Of a DNA stretch of 64,000 bases, positions 1 to 8,554 are shown piece after piece. The translations under genes were made by a program, and so were the position numbers. Origin of the DNA: an uncultured Elusimicrobia bacterium (GTDB lineage: Bacteria > Elusimicrobiota > Elusimicrobia > Elusimicrobiales > Elusimicrobiaceae); the NCBI GenBank assembly GCA_947306425.1, contig CAMZGO010000005.1, forward strand, positions 1 to 64,000, read 5' to 3'. Every line of letters starts with the position of its first letter. Position 1 is the first letter of the stretch. Below the pieces are notes generated by a model, which was given only the letters and a program-made list of their open reading frames with translations, was not told where the DNA came from and did not search any database.

Positions 1-47
1 ACATTCCATCATTTTTGATACGGTATTAGCAACATTTTTGACCATTA

Positions 48-66
48 GGCCAAATTTTCTTTGGCC
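48..66. terminator. Hairpin, possible terminator of upstream gene
   Basis: GGCCAAA (48-54) and TTTGGCC (60-66) form a 7-bp stem with a 5-nt loop. There is no good T-run on either side, so termination is only possible. It may end a gene lying before the window. Confidence 0.35.
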
Positions 67-69
67 CCC

Positions 70-98
70 TTGAAGAAAATATACAAATTCAATATAAT
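70..98 (+). promoter_or_regulatory. Promoter candidate for first pilin
   Basis: TTGAAG (70-75), a 17-nt spacer and TATAAT (93-98) make a sigma70-type promoter. The resulting leader would run about 140 nt to the pilin start at 248. It contains the hairpin TAGTCT/AGACTA and an SD-like AAGGGAG followed by the start-stop pair ATGTAG (120-125). Confidence 0.5.
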
Positions 99-247
99 TT
101 AATAAGGGAGATTTTTATAATGTAGTCTAATAAAGACTAGATTTAATTTTATTTGTTCTTGAAACTGTACAAGTGTATAGAGCTTTTGAAAAATCAAAGG
201 CATTATCTAAGGTCGTGAATAGCCTGTTTAATATAAAGGAGAATATT

Positions 248-718
248 ATGAAAAAAGAGAAATTAGCTAAGAAGGGGTTTACCCTAATTGAATTATTAGT
301 AGTTGTGCTAATTATCGGTATACTTGCCAAAGTTGCATTACCGCAATACAAGTTTGCAGTATTAAAAAGTAAATACTCTACATTAAAAGGTATGGCACGT
401 GCAATATATAGTGCGGAACAAAGATATTACATGATATATAACACTTGTACTGCTGATATTAATGCTTTAGATGTAGAACAAAATACTGAAGTTTGTACAC
501 TTGAACCTGATTGTGATGTAACCTGTTCTCTTGTCAAGAACAAATCCATAAAGTCCCAATTCAAAATAAATAAGCAAGGTGCTATGTTGTGCTATGCTAG
601 TGAGGATTCGACTGATATTTATAATAGATTATGCCAGCATGAAACCGGGAAAAAAGAACCAACGACCTGCCGTACAGAAGATGAAGGATACTCAGGATAT
701 TGCATATATCAATATTAA
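248..718 (+). CDS. Type IV pilin-like protein (prepilin)
   Basis: This 156-aa protein begins with a short basic leader ending in KKG, followed by [17 protein letters not shown], the class III signal cleaved and N-methylated by prepilin peptidase. It has Glu at +5 of the mature protein and a long hydrophobic alpha-1 helix. The C-terminal domain is rich in cysteines, suggesting disulfide-closed loops. The ATG at 248 is chosen because AAAGGAG lies 6 nt upstream and the leader is then of normal length; an in-frame start at 173 would add 25 non-leader residues. It is one of six pilin-type genes plus one relic in the window. No pilus assembly gene (pilB, C or D) is present, so whether it is a major pilin, minor pilin or pseudopilin cannot be told. 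Confidence 0.85.
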   Translation: MKKEKLAKKGFTLIELLVVVLIIGILAKVALPQYKFAVLKSKYSTLKGMARAIYSAEQRYYMIYNTCTADINALDVEQNTEVCTLEPDCDVTCSLVKNKSIKSQFKINKQGAMLCYASEDSTDIYNRLCQHETGKKEPTTCRTEDEGYSGYCIYQY

Positions 719-751
719 TAACTCCCGCAAGTTTTAATTTGCGGGAGTTAT
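718..751. terminator. Bidirectional terminator-like hairpin
   Basis: A 13-bp perfect stem (718-730 with 739-751, core ACTCCCGCAA) and 8-nt loop lie between the convergent pilin and frr genes. The flanking T-run is poor, but position and stem strength fit a shared terminator. Confidence 0.6.
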
Positions 752-772
752 GTCGTGTCGTAAAAGAAACAA

Positions 773-1333
773 CTAAATTGTCATTATTTCTTTTTCTTTT
801 TCTTCTACTACTTTCACAATTAAAGAAATTGCTTCATCAGTAGATTTTTGAACATCAATTTCAAAGCGTTTCAAATCGTCTTCGGTAACTTCGCCTGATT
901 TTTGCGCTTTTTTAAGTTTTTCCAAAACGTCGCGGCGTTCATTACGAACGGCAACTTTATAGTCCTCGCTCATTTTTGCGACGGTTTTGCTTAAAGTTTT
1001 GCGCCTGTCTTCCGTCATAGGGGGGAAGATAATACGTATAACTTTGCCGGTTGTCGTGGGTGCTGCACCAAGGTCCGCTTGGCTTAAAGCTTTTTCAATA
1101 TCTTTTACGGCGCCTGCATCCCAAGGCTGAATTTCAAGTGTTCTTGCGTCAGAAACATTGATTACAGCCATTTGTTTTAACGGGGTAGGCACACCGTAAT
1201 AATCAACACGCACTTGCTCAATCATCTGCGGGTTTGCGCGCCCTGTTCTTAAGGAGCCAAGGTCACGTTTCAATTTTTGCGGGACTTCCGCCATTTCGTT
1301 TTTTGCATTTGTTATAAGTTCGTTTACTGTCAT
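773..1333 (-). CDS. frr: Ribosome recycling factor
   Basis: This 186-aa protein matches the usual RRF length of about 185 aa. It splits post-termination ribosomes together with EF-G. Family hallmarks are visible: LRTGRANP near residue 28, the YYGVPTPLKQMA segment, the ARTLEIQPWD segment, and an alpha-helical C-terminus with MTEDRRKTL and KVAVRNERRD. It lies 8 bp downstream of pyrH on the same strand, and pyrH-frr is a common bacterial pair. The upstream AAGAGG serves as a weak SD. Confidence 0.97.
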   Translation of the reverse strand: MTVNELITNAKNEMAEVPQKLKRDLGSLRTGRANPQMIEQVRVDYYGVPTPLKQMAVINVSDARTLEIQPWDAGAVKDIEKALSQADLGAAPTTTGKVIRIIFPPMTEDRRKTLSKTVAKMSEDYKVAVRNERRDVLEKLKKAQKSGEVTEDDLKRFEIDVQKSTDEAISLIVKVVEEKEKEIMTI

Positions 1334-1341
1334 AATACCTC

Positions 1342-2043
1342 TTAATATATTGTAGTTCCTATTTCTTTGCCGCTGATGGCAAGTTTGATATTTCCTTTTT
1401 TATGTAAATTAAAAACTTTTAACGGCAATTTATTTTCTAGGCACAAAGCCAAAGCGGCTGTATCCATAAATTCAAGACCTTTTTTAATTGCATCCGCGTA
1501 AGTAATTTTTTTGATTAATTTTGCTTTTGGATTTTTGCGCGGGTCACTATCGTAAACACCGTCTACTTGGGTTGCTTTAAGTAAAATGTCTGCTTTAATT
1601 TCCGAAGCACGCAAAGCAGCGCCGGTATCGGTTGTAAAGAACGGGCTGCCTGTTCCGCCTGCAAAGATTACTACACGGCCCTTTTCAAGATGGCGGATTG
1701 CTCTGCGCCTTATAAAAGGCTCAGCAAGTTTATCAATATTTATGGCGGTCATAACGCGTGTCGGGACATTTATTTCTTCTAAAGCGGACTGCAAGGCAAG
1801 TGCATTGATGATTGTCGCAAGCATGCCCATATTATCAGAATTGATACGGTCAATAATACCACCGCCGTCGCGCACACCGCGCCAAATATTGCCGCCGCCG
1901 ATAACTATGGCAAGTTGGCATTTTGTTGTAAGCGCTTTTTTGATTTCAAGGGCGATATTTTTTAAGCACACAGGGGTTAAACCGCGCGTTTTTTCCGCCG
2001 CGAGTGCTTCGCCCGAGAGTTTTAGCAAGATTCTTTTTGGCAT
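1342..2043 (-). CDS. pyrH: Uridylate (UMP) kinase
   Basis: This 233-aa amino-acid-kinase-fold enzyme phosphorylates UMP to UDP. It shows LLKLSGEAL at the N-terminus, the GGGNIWRG loop near residue 50, and the FAGGTGSPFFTTDTGAALRA region typical of bacterial PyrH; the length is near the usual 235-245. It starts at 2043 behind AAGGAG with a TATTAT/TATATA -10-like region upstream. It is probably co-transcribed with frr. In many bacteria rpsB-tsf precede pyrH-frr, but here rpsB-tsf lie separately at 20.7-22.4 kb. Confidence 0.97.
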   Translation of the reverse strand: MPKRILLKLSGEALAAEKTRGLTPVCLKNIALEIKKALTTKCQLAIVIGGGNIWRGVRDGGGIIDRINSDNMGMLATIINALALQSALEEINVPTRVMTAINIDKLAEPFIRRRAIRHLEKGRVVIFAGGTGSPFFTTDTGAALRASEIKADILLKATQVDGVYDSDPRKNPKAKLIKKITYADAIKKGLEFMDTAALALCLENKLPLKVFNLHKKGNIKLAISGKEIGTTIY

Positions 2044-2094
2044 ATAGTCTCCTTATCTTTTATATAATACAATATTTTGGCTATTGTTTGTAAA

Positions 2095-2799
2095 ATGTTA
2101 AAATATAGTATGTCCTTAATTGATTTTGATAAAGCACAAATTGCCGCGCAAAACAACGCACATGCGGCGCAAAATTGTTTGCTCGTCGGTATTGATGAAG
2201 CAGGCCGCGGGCCGCTTGCCGGGCCGGTAACCGCTTGCGCTTGTTATATTCCGCCGGAACTTTATACGCACCCGCTAATGTCAAAAATCAATGACAGTAA
2301 AAAATTAACACCGCAAAAAAGGGAAGAAATTTTTGAAGAACTTTTAACTTTACCCATTATTTATTGCACAGGTTATGCAAGCGCGGAAGAAATTGATAAA
2401 CTAAATATTTTGCAGGCAACATTTCTTGCCATGCGCCGCGCTCTGGCAAAATTTAAAAATAAAAATATTTCCGTATTAATTGACGGTAATAAAACTATTC
2501 CGAACCTAACCGCACCGCAAAAAGCAATAGTGAAAGGTGACGGTACTTCTTTATGTATCGCCGCGGCAAGCATTATTGCCAAAGTCAGCCGTGATAAATT
2601 TATGCTGCTTTGCGCGCAAAAATATCCGCAGTACAAATTTGAAGAACATAAAGGTTACGGTACGCAGTTGCATACAGACTTAATTGATAAGTACGGTCCT
2701 TGCCCCTTGCACCGAAAAACTTTTGAGCCGGTTTACAGTAAATTTTACGGTCTTTTTGCCGACTCTAATTTTGCAAAAGCGGGGGAAAATAATGTTTAG
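2095..2799 (+). CDS. rnhB: Ribonuclease HII
   Basis: RNase HII cuts the RNA strand of RNA-DNA hybrids, including single ribonucleotides in DNA. The signature GIDEAGRGPLAGPV carries the first catalytic Asp-Glu pair. Further acidic residues lie in VLIDGNK and AKVSRDKF, followed by the KGYGTQLH motif near the C-terminus. The start is uncertain: ATG 2095 or ATG 2110 (no good SD), or TTG 2077. A TATAAT at 2063-2068 would place transcription start near 2075, leaving almost no leader. The gene is divergent from pyrH and overlaps yraN at its end. Confidence 0.93.
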   Translation: MLKYSMSLIDFDKAQIAAQNNAHAAQNCLLVGIDEAGRGPLAGPVTACACYIPPELYTHPLMSKINDSKKLTPQKREEIFEELLTLPIIYCTGYASAEEIDKLNILQATFLAMRRALAKFKNKNISVLIDGNKTIPNLTAPQKAIVKGDGTSLCIAAASIIAKVSRDKFMLLCAQKYPQYKFEEHKGYGTQLHTDLIDKYGPCPLHRKTFEPVYSKFYGLFADSNFAKAGENNV

Positions 2800-3160
2800 T
2801 TTTTTGCGTCGCCAAGGTAATAAGGCCGAGGACCAAGCCGCTAAATATCTAAAAGAAAAGGGTTACAAAATTCTTGCCCGCAACTTTTCTTGTAAAATGG
2901 GTGAGATTGATATTATCGCTGAAGATAAACAAAAAACTTTAATTTTTGTTGAAGTAAAACAACGTAAAACAAATTTATTCGGCGGGGGGCTTGCGGCGGT
3001 AAACAAAGCCAAACAAAGGCGCATTGCTTTGACGGCTGCAGCATATATAAAAAAAACAAGAATTAACTATTTTGCCTTACGGTTTGATATAATAACTGTA
3101 ACAGCGGGGGTTATACAACATTACGAAAATGCCTTTACGGTAACAAACTTAATCTTATAG
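2792..3160 (+). CDS. yraN: YraN/UPF0102 family nuclease-like protein
   Basis: This 122-aa protein has the UPF0102 pattern: EDQAAKYLKEKGYKILARN, then MGEIDIIAED and LIFVEVKQRK. The family has the fold of Holliday-junction resolvase-type nucleases, with Asp, Glu and Lys in the GEIDII/EVK motifs as probable metal-site residues. Its role is uncertain. The ATG at 2792 overlaps the rnhB stop by 8 bp, has a G-rich SD-like stretch, and gives the normal family N-terminus. rnhB-yraN adjacency is common in bacteria. Confidence 0.9.
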   Translation: MFSFLRRQGNKAEDQAAKYLKEKGYKILARNFSCKMGEIDIIAEDKQKTLIFVEVKQRKTNLFGGGLAAVNKAKQRRIALTAAAYIKKTRINYFALRFDIITVTAGVIQHYENAFTVTNLIL

Positions 3161-3168
3161 GAGTTTTT

Positions 3169-3990
3169 ATGAATCAATTAACACAAGTAAAAGAAATCGT
3201 CAAATTTTTGAATAAAAAAACAAAGAATTTTAAGCCGGAAATTTTGCTTATTACCGGCAGCGGTATGGCCGGTTCTATACCGGAACTTGAAAATAAAATT
3301 ACCATACCTTATTCAACTATACCGTACTTTTTGAAAAGCACAATTCAAGGGCATCCTGGTGATTTAGTTTTCGGCACTTATAAAGGTAAAAAACTTGTTA
3401 TTTTGCATGGCAGATTTCACTTCTATGAAGGTTATGATATGAAGGATCTTGCCCTTTCAATAAGAACGGCTGCATTTTTAGGTGCAAAAACAATGTTGGT
3501 ATCTGCAGCAGTGGGTTCCTTGACTAACAAATTGCCCGTCGGTTCTTTATGCGTTTTGAAAGATCATGTAAACTTAATGATGCATAACCCTCTAATCGGT
3601 AATTATGACCCTGCCTTCGGCAAAAGATTTATTGATATGACAGATACTTATGATAAAAACTTGCGCAAAGCCGCTTTACAAATTGCAAATAAATTAAAAA
3701 TTAAAGCAGGCGAAGGTGTTTATGCCGCAGTTACGGGGCCCAACTTTGAAACACCATCTGAAATTCGTATGTTCAAAATTTTGAAAGCGGATGTTATAGG
3801 TATGTCCACTGTTCCGGAAGTAATTTGCGCAAGGCAACTTGGCATGAAGATTTGCGGGCTTACCTGGGTTGTAAATATGGGCTGTGGTATTTCTAAAAAA
3901 CCAATTACACACGAGGAAACCATTAAGGAAACCAAAAAAATCGAAGGCAGTTTTAAACGCGTTTTGGAGCATTTAATTCCGCTTTGCTAG
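3169..3990 (+). CDS. Purine nucleoside phosphorylase (trimeric type)
   Basis: The 273-aa protein belongs to the MTAP/PNP family that phosphorolyses purine nucleosides to base and pentose-1-phosphate. The phosphate loop appears as TGSGMAG (residues 29-35), then HGRFHFYEGY (80-89), VTGPNFETPSEIRM and GMSTVPEVICARQLG. The base-binding segment reads NMGCGIS where TNMAAG-like sequence is usual, so purine preference may differ. An AGGAG lies 8 nt upstream of the ATG. It follows yraN with a 9-bp gap, probably in one operon with rnhB-yraN. Confidence 0.92.
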   Translation: MNQLTQVKEIVKFLNKKTKNFKPEILLITGSGMAGSIPELENKITIPYSTIPYFLKSTIQGHPGDLVFGTYKGKKLVILHGRFHFYEGYDMKDLALSIRTAAFLGAKTMLVSAAVGSLTNKLPVGSLCVLKDHVNLMMHNPLIGNYDPAFGKRFIDMTDTYDKNLRKAALQIANKLKIKAGEGVYAAVTGPNFETPSEIRMFKILKADVIGMSTVPEVICARQLGMKICGLTWVVNMGCGISKKPITHEETIKETKKIEGSFKRVLEHLIPLC

Positions 3991-4012
3991 ACGGTTTTAA
4001 ACGGCAGAATTT

Positions 4013-5467
4013 ATGGTAAACAAAGTAAAACGGCTCGGGAAAGAAACACTTATTTACGGAACTTCCACCATTTTGGCTAGGATGTTAAATTTCTTCCTAG
4101 TGCCGTTTTACACTTATTACCTAATAACATCAGATTACGGCATAATTGCCACCGTTTTTGCTTTTATGGCTTTGTTCAACATCATTTACCAGTATGGTAT
4201 GGACCAAGCCTATCTGCGTTTTGCCGAGGATAATAAAACCAAAGATACTTTTTCCACACCATTTTTGGCAGTTTGCGGCACCTCAATTTTACTTTCGGTT
4301 TTGATTTATTTTTTAAGTCCTGTTTTGGCAGGGTTTTTGGGTATCGGAGCAAACAATGCTTACCTTATAAAATATTGCGTTTTGATTTTGGCTTTTGATG
4401 CCTTGAATATTGTACCTTTTGCAAAACTCCGTTTTGAACACCGGGCTTGGCATTTCGTGCTTGTAAGAAGTGCTTCAATAATTGTAAATGTCGGCGGAAA
4501 TATTTGCGCTTTGGCTTTCTTTAATTGGGGTGTTAAGGGTGTTTTCGCAGCGGGAATTTTGGCATCTTTGACATCTTTGGTTTTACTAATTCCTGTGATA
4601 AAAGAAAGTTTTATTTTCCGTTTTGATAAAAGTTTATTTAAGCAGATGTTTAAATTTTCCTGGCCTTTTATACCGGCCGGGCTTGCAAGCATTTTGGTAA
4701 ATGTAATTGATAAACCTTTGCTTTCGCATTTAACTTCTTTACATGATGTAGGCGTATATCAAGCCAATTTTAAAATCGGTATTTTTATGATGCTGATTGT
4801 TTCAATGTTTGATCAAGCATGGCGCCCGTTTTTTATTCAAGAAGCAAAAGAGCCGAACGCCAAACAAACTTTTGCGGAAATTTTTACTTGGTCTTTTGCC
4901 TTGCTCGGTTGGGTGTTTTTAGGGCTTGCTTTGCTTATGCCTTTAATAATTCAAACAAATATTTTCGGCTTAAATTTAATTAACCGCGCTTATTGGGGCG
5001 GGCTTAAGATTATACCGTTTGTCGTAGGCGGGTATTTCTTTTACGGCTGCTATATTAATTTTATGGTAGCACCTGTTTTGACTAAAAAAACAACGGTGCT
5101 GATGAAAATTACCTTACTAGGCGCAGCTACCAGCATTTTGGTAAATATTTTGCTTGTTCCGCATTTTGGAATTATCGGTGCCGGTTGGGCGATATTTACA
5201 AGTTATTTTGTTATGGCACTTTGTTTATTTGCGTTCGGTCAAAAAAAGTACAAAATTGATTATGAGTACAAAAAAATATTTTTGACGGCTTTGCTTATTT
5301 GCATATTGTTTTTTGCCGGTGATTATTTTGGATGTTTGCCAACGTACAGGAATTATCTAAGCAAAATTATTTTACTTTGTGTGTATCCGCTTGTTGTGTT
5401 TTTAATTTTACAAGGCCGTCGCCCTAAACTGCCTTTTAAAATATTCCGTAAGAACTTAAACAAGTAA
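4013..5467 (+). CDS. Oligosaccharide flippase (Wzx/MATE-like membrane protein)
   Basis: This 484-aa protein is hydrophobic throughout, with about 12-14 predicted membrane segments. The N-terminus (LGKETLIYGTSTILARMLNFFLVPFYTYYL) is typical of the polysaccharide-biosynthesis/RfbX branch of the MOP exporters, which flip undecaprenyl-linked oligosaccharides. A basic C-terminal tail faces the cytoplasm. It starts 22 bp after the PNP gene with no clear SD. The substrate cannot be told; the surface-sugar genes at 48.8-60.2 kb contain no Wzx, so this might serve them, but that is inference. Confidence 0.88.
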   Translation: MVNKVKRLGKETLIYGTSTILARMLNFFLVPFYTYYLITSDYGIIATVFAFMALFNIIYQYGMDQAYLRFAEDNKTKDTFSTPFLAVCGTSILLSVLIYFLSPVLAGFLGIGANNAYLIKYCVLILAFDALNIVPFAKLRFEHRAWHFVLVRSASIIVNVGGNICALAFFNWGVKGVFAAGILASLTSLVLLIPVIKESFIFRFDKSLFKQMFKFSWPFIPAGLASILVNVIDKPLLSHLTSLHDVGVYQANFKIGIFMMLIVSMFDQAWRPFFIQEAKEPNAKQTFAEIFTWSFALLGWVFLGLALLMPLIIQTNIFGLNLINRAYWGGLKIIPFVVGGYFFYGCYINFMVAPVLTKKTTVLMKITLLGAATSILVNILLVPHFGIIGAGWAIFTSYFVMALCLFAFGQKKYKIDYEYKKIFLTALLICILFFAGDYFGCLPTYRNYLSKIILLCVYPLVVFLILQGRRPKLPFKIFRKNLNK

Positions 5468-5558
5468 TAATTATAATTACATTTTTTCATCGTAAAATCT
5501 GCTTAATTTTTTTTTAAATATACCTATACTCAAATAAAAACGCTGTAAAAGCAAGTAT

Positions 5559-5705
5559 ATGAGATTTTATAAAAATAAAAAAGGTTTTACTTTAATTGAA
5601 CTTTTGGTGGTTGTTTTAATAATTGGTATCTTAGCGGCTGTTGCTTTACCGCAATATCAAAAGGCAGTAGCAAAAGCAAAACTTAAAGAGTTCATGGTCA
5701 ACTAA
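5559..5705 (+). pseudogene. Truncated pilin gene
   Basis: ATG at 5559 opens a 48-codon frame ending TAA at 5705. It encodes the complete prepilin leader and hydrophobic helix ([20 protein letters not shown], then [14 protein letters not shown]) but no globular C-terminal domain. Intact pilins here are 156-196 aa. No good SD precedes it. Immediately downstream lies a decayed gmk fragment, so the C-terminal half was probably lost in the same rearrangement. It could still be expressed as a short membrane peptide. Confidence 0.8.
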
Positions 5706-5741
5706 AAAGTATATACAATTTTCTCTTGTAAAGCGGACAGC

Positions 5742-5912
5742 AAATTTAATAAAATATATACATAGAAGAGTATCTTCCTATTATTTTGTCCGCCCCATCA
5801 GGTGCAGGCAAAATGATAGTAGCAAATGAACTATCACGGAAAAGCTCTTTGGAAAGCGTTCTCAAGAAAAGCAAGTGTTCTTTGCTTGTCATAGATGTAC
5901 AAGGGGCAAAAT
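5742..5912 (+). pseudogene. Decayed second copy of gmk 5' region
   Basis: This stretch matches the upstream region and start of the intact gmk (7930-8017), including AATTTAATAAAATATATA and the P-loop coding sequence TCAGGTGCAGGCAAAA. It then jumps to sequence matching about 8193-8265 (CTCTTTGGAAAG, then CATAGATGTACAAGG), so roughly 175 bp of gmk are missing. The ATG is altered and no frame is long. It is a clear relic of a partial gmk duplication on the other side of the LTA-synthase-like gene. Confidence 0.85.
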
Positions 5913-5972
5913 CCAAGCCCTCTTTCAAACTGTTTAGCAAAAAATAAAAAATGTGACCTAGAATAATATAAT

Positions 5973-7868
5973 ATGAAATCATTCCCCAAACCTCAAAACA
6001 CAATCCTAACTTTAAAGATAAAAACAATGATATTCTTCTATATTGTTTTTTTTCTGATTATGTTATTTGCCCGTATCGGAACATTACTTTGTGCTTCCAA
6101 TTATTTTGCCGGCTTAACAGGTAAACAAATTTTACTTTCATTTTTACACGGTGCACGTTTTGATTTACATATAATGGGCCTGATACTTATCCCTTTATTT
6201 ATCTTGTTTATGATTCCTTTTAGAAGTAAAAAAATTATTAAGATATTTGTTTATATTTTTATATTTTTATGTTTCGCTTTATCCCTTTTTATAGTATCTG
6301 ACATAATATTTTTTGCTATTTTCAATAATCATATTGGTATTGAAATTTTGACAAGTTTTACACATATCGGTTTATTTGTACAAATGGCATTTCAAACATA
6401 TTATTACATCACAATACCATTACTCATAGGGGCAATTTTGGTTTTTTATTTTTCTAATAGATATTTGGATAGAATATATAATCCGAATAAAGAACCTCAT
6501 TTCGTACGTAATTCAATTTTTGTTATCTTATTGTTAATCCCGTTGATGTTTTTTATGCTAAAAGGAAAAATGCAGATTCATGGCAGAAACGTAGGTCTTA
6601 TGGATGCACAAGTTTTGGGTACACCTAAAACCGTTGATTTAATTTTGAATGCTCCGTATACAACAATAAATGCAATTCATAAACGACAAAACAGAAAACT
6701 CTATTTTGATAATCCTGTTAAAGGTATAAGTATAGCTACGGAGCAAGAAGAGCTATTAAACCAAGATAATCCTTTTGAAAGAAAAAGAATTTCTTTTAAT
6801 AAACAAAATAAAGATTATAATTTTGTATTAGTTATACTTGAAAGTTTTGACCCTTTATTAATAGATAAATACCCCGATGTCATTCCAAATTTTATGAAGT
6901 TAAAAAATGAGGGCCTTTATTATAAAAATTTTTATTCTTCCGGCATGCGCTCTTTAATAGGGGTGACAGCAACTTTATTTTCCGTACCTTATGTTTGGGG
7001 TCTTCCCACTATGAAAACCGGTTTAGGTGGCAATGAGTTTAGCAGAATTGCCACTTATTTCGTAAACAAAAATTACTCCACATTAAATATTATAACAGAC
7101 CTGCCTTCAGCAGATAATGCGAATTTAATGGCCCAATATTTGGGTTTTGACTCTTTTTATTCAAAAAATGATATACCCGTAAAAAATGATTATCCGATTT
7201 TTCATAAGGGTTTTGATTATGAAGGTTTAGAATTTTTAATTGAAAAAATAAATAAACTCAATAATAAATTTTTCGCTTATTTCTATACTTCAAGTTTGCA
7301 TAACCCTTATAATATTTTACTTAGTGAAAAATATAAACTATATCCCATGGACACAGAAGAGCATCAATTTTTAAACAGGACTTATTATACAGATGTCGCT
7401 TTAGGAAACTTTTTAACTAAAGCGCGCAAAGAGCCTTGGTTTAAAAATACTATCTTCTTGTTTTTGCCTGACCACCGCGCCCCGCTTAGCAACAGGATGA
7501 CAGATGACATCACTGAAAGCAAATTTAAATCTTTTCTCTTGATATATGGGCCGGAAATAGAACCGCAAACAAGTAACATTTTTGTTACACAAGAAGATGT
7601 TTTACCCACTTTAATAGATTTGCTAAATACTTCACAAAGTTATTCTTCTTCCGGCCAAAGTTTATTTGATAAGGAACGTAATAAAGATAAATTTATCTAT
7701 GAAGAAAACAAAAATACTGTGCATATTATCGGCCCTAAAATAAGGGATGTTTTCAGTGAAGAAACTTTAGAAGATTTTTCTTCTCTTTCAGATGAACGTA
7801 AACAAGCGCTGCAATTTAATGAAGCGGTATTTACTCTTTTAAAGAATAATACTTGGAAAAAGAAATAA
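5973..7868 (+). CDS. LTA synthase/phosphoglycerol transferase-like membrane sulfatase-fold enzyme
   Basis: The 631-aa protein has about five N-terminal membrane segments (residues 15-205) and an extracytoplasmic alkaline-phosphatase/sulfatase-fold domain (about 285-590), the layout of LtaS, OpgB/MdoB and related transferases. Metal-site motifs visible are VILESFDP near 288, the nucleophile region GMRSLIGVTA near 323, and LPDHRAP near 498. At the nucleophile this protein has Ser (R-S) where MdoB-type relatives have Thr (R-T). It probably modifies a surface glycan or lipid with a phospho-headgroup. No SD is visible; AT-rich -10-like sequence abuts the ATG. Confidence 0.82.
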   Translation: MKSFPKPQNTILTLKIKTMIFFYIVFFLIMLFARIGTLLCASNYFAGLTGKQILLSFLHGARFDLHIMGLILIPLFILFMIPFRSKKIIKIFVYIFIFLCFALSLFIVSDIIFFAIFNNHIGIEILTSFTHIGLFVQMAFQTYYYITIPLLIGAILVFYFSNRYLDRIYNPNKEPHFVRNSIFVILLLIPLMFFMLKGKMQIHGRNVGLMDAQVLGTPKTVDLILNAPYTTINAIHKRQNRKLYFDNPVKGISIATEQEELLNQDNPFERKRISFNKQNKDYNFVLVILESFDPLLIDKYPDVIPNFMKLKNEGLYYKNFYSSGMRSLIGVTATLFSVPYVWGLPTMKTGLGGNEFSRIATYFVNKNYSTLNIITDLPSADNANLMAQYLGFDSFYSKNDIPVKNDYPIFHKGFDYEGLEFLIEKINKLNNKFFAYFYTSSLHNPYNILLSEKYKLYPMDTEEHQFLNRTYYTDVALGNFLTKARKEPWFKNTIFLFLPDHRAPLSNRMTDDITESKFKSFLLIYGPEIEPQTSNIFVTQEDVLPTLIDLLNTSQSYSSSGQSLFDKERNKDKFIYEENKNTVHIIGPKIRDVFSEETLEDFSSLSDERKQALQFNEAVFTLLKNNTWKKK

Positions 7869-7947
7869 AAAATTATCCCAAAGTACTTTTTACTCAGTAA
7901 TTGCGTATCTATTGTAAAACAAATATAAAATTTAATAAAATATATAT

Positions 7948-8553
7948 ATGGCAGAATGTTTTCCTATCATTTTGTCCGCCCCGTCAGGTGCAGGCAAAAC
8001 AACAGTAGCAAATGAACTTTTGAAAGGTAAAAAAATTGCCCGTGTCATAACAGCGACGACCCGTGCTCCTCGCCTTGGCGAAAAGCATGGTAAAGATTAC
8101 TTTTTTTGGTCCGTTTCTGACTTTGAAAAAGCAATCAAAACCAAACAAATGCTTGAATGGGCCAAAGTGCATGTAAACTATTACGGCATCCCAAAAAGTT
8201 CTTTGGAAAGTGTTCTCAAAAAAGGCAAGTGTCCTTTGCTCGTTATAGATGTGCAAGGTGCAAAAACCGTAAAAAAAATTTATAAAAATGCCGTAACTGT
8301 TTTTTTGACTGCACCAAGTATATCGGAACTTAAAAGGCGCATTTCAATACGAAGCGACGGTACAAAAAATATCAATGTACGTTTAAAAACGGCACTTAAA
8401 GAGTTAAAACAAATCAAAAATTATGACTATCTTGTTATTAATGATGATTTGAAAGAATGCGTTGCCGCTTGCCGTGCAATCGTTGAAGCCGAGAGCAAAA
8501 AAGTTATAAGGCAAAAAGATTTAGTTAAAAAGTTAAGTAAGTCAGGAGATTAA
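7948..8553 (+). CDS. gmk: Guanylate kinase
   Basis: The 201-aa enzyme converts GMP to GDP. The P-loop reads SAPSGAGKTT (residues 10-19). The GMP-binding region reads TTRAPRLGEKHGKDYFF followed by the MLEWAKVHVNYYGIP segment and LLVIDVQGAKTV. Length is standard. It is followed 1 nt later by an omega-like gene, a widespread gmk-rpoZ arrangement. A partial decayed copy lies at 5742-5912. No SD is evident; AATAAAATATATAT runs into the start codon. Confidence 0.97.
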   Translation: MAECFPIILSAPSGAGKTTVANELLKGKKIARVITATTRAPRLGEKHGKDYFFWSVSDFEKAIKTKQMLEWAKVHVNYYGIPKSSLESVLKKGKCPLLVIDVQGAKTVKKIYKNAVTVFLTAPSISELKRRISIRSDGTKNINVRLKTALKELKQIKNYDYLVINDDLKECVAACRAIVEAESKKVIRQKDLVKKLSKSGD

Positions 8554-8554
8554 A

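Noticed and set aside
10-351. Minus-strand ORFs opposite the first pilin and opposite other conserved genes
   Set aside because: These are mirror frames of well-supported genes, without RBS or family features.
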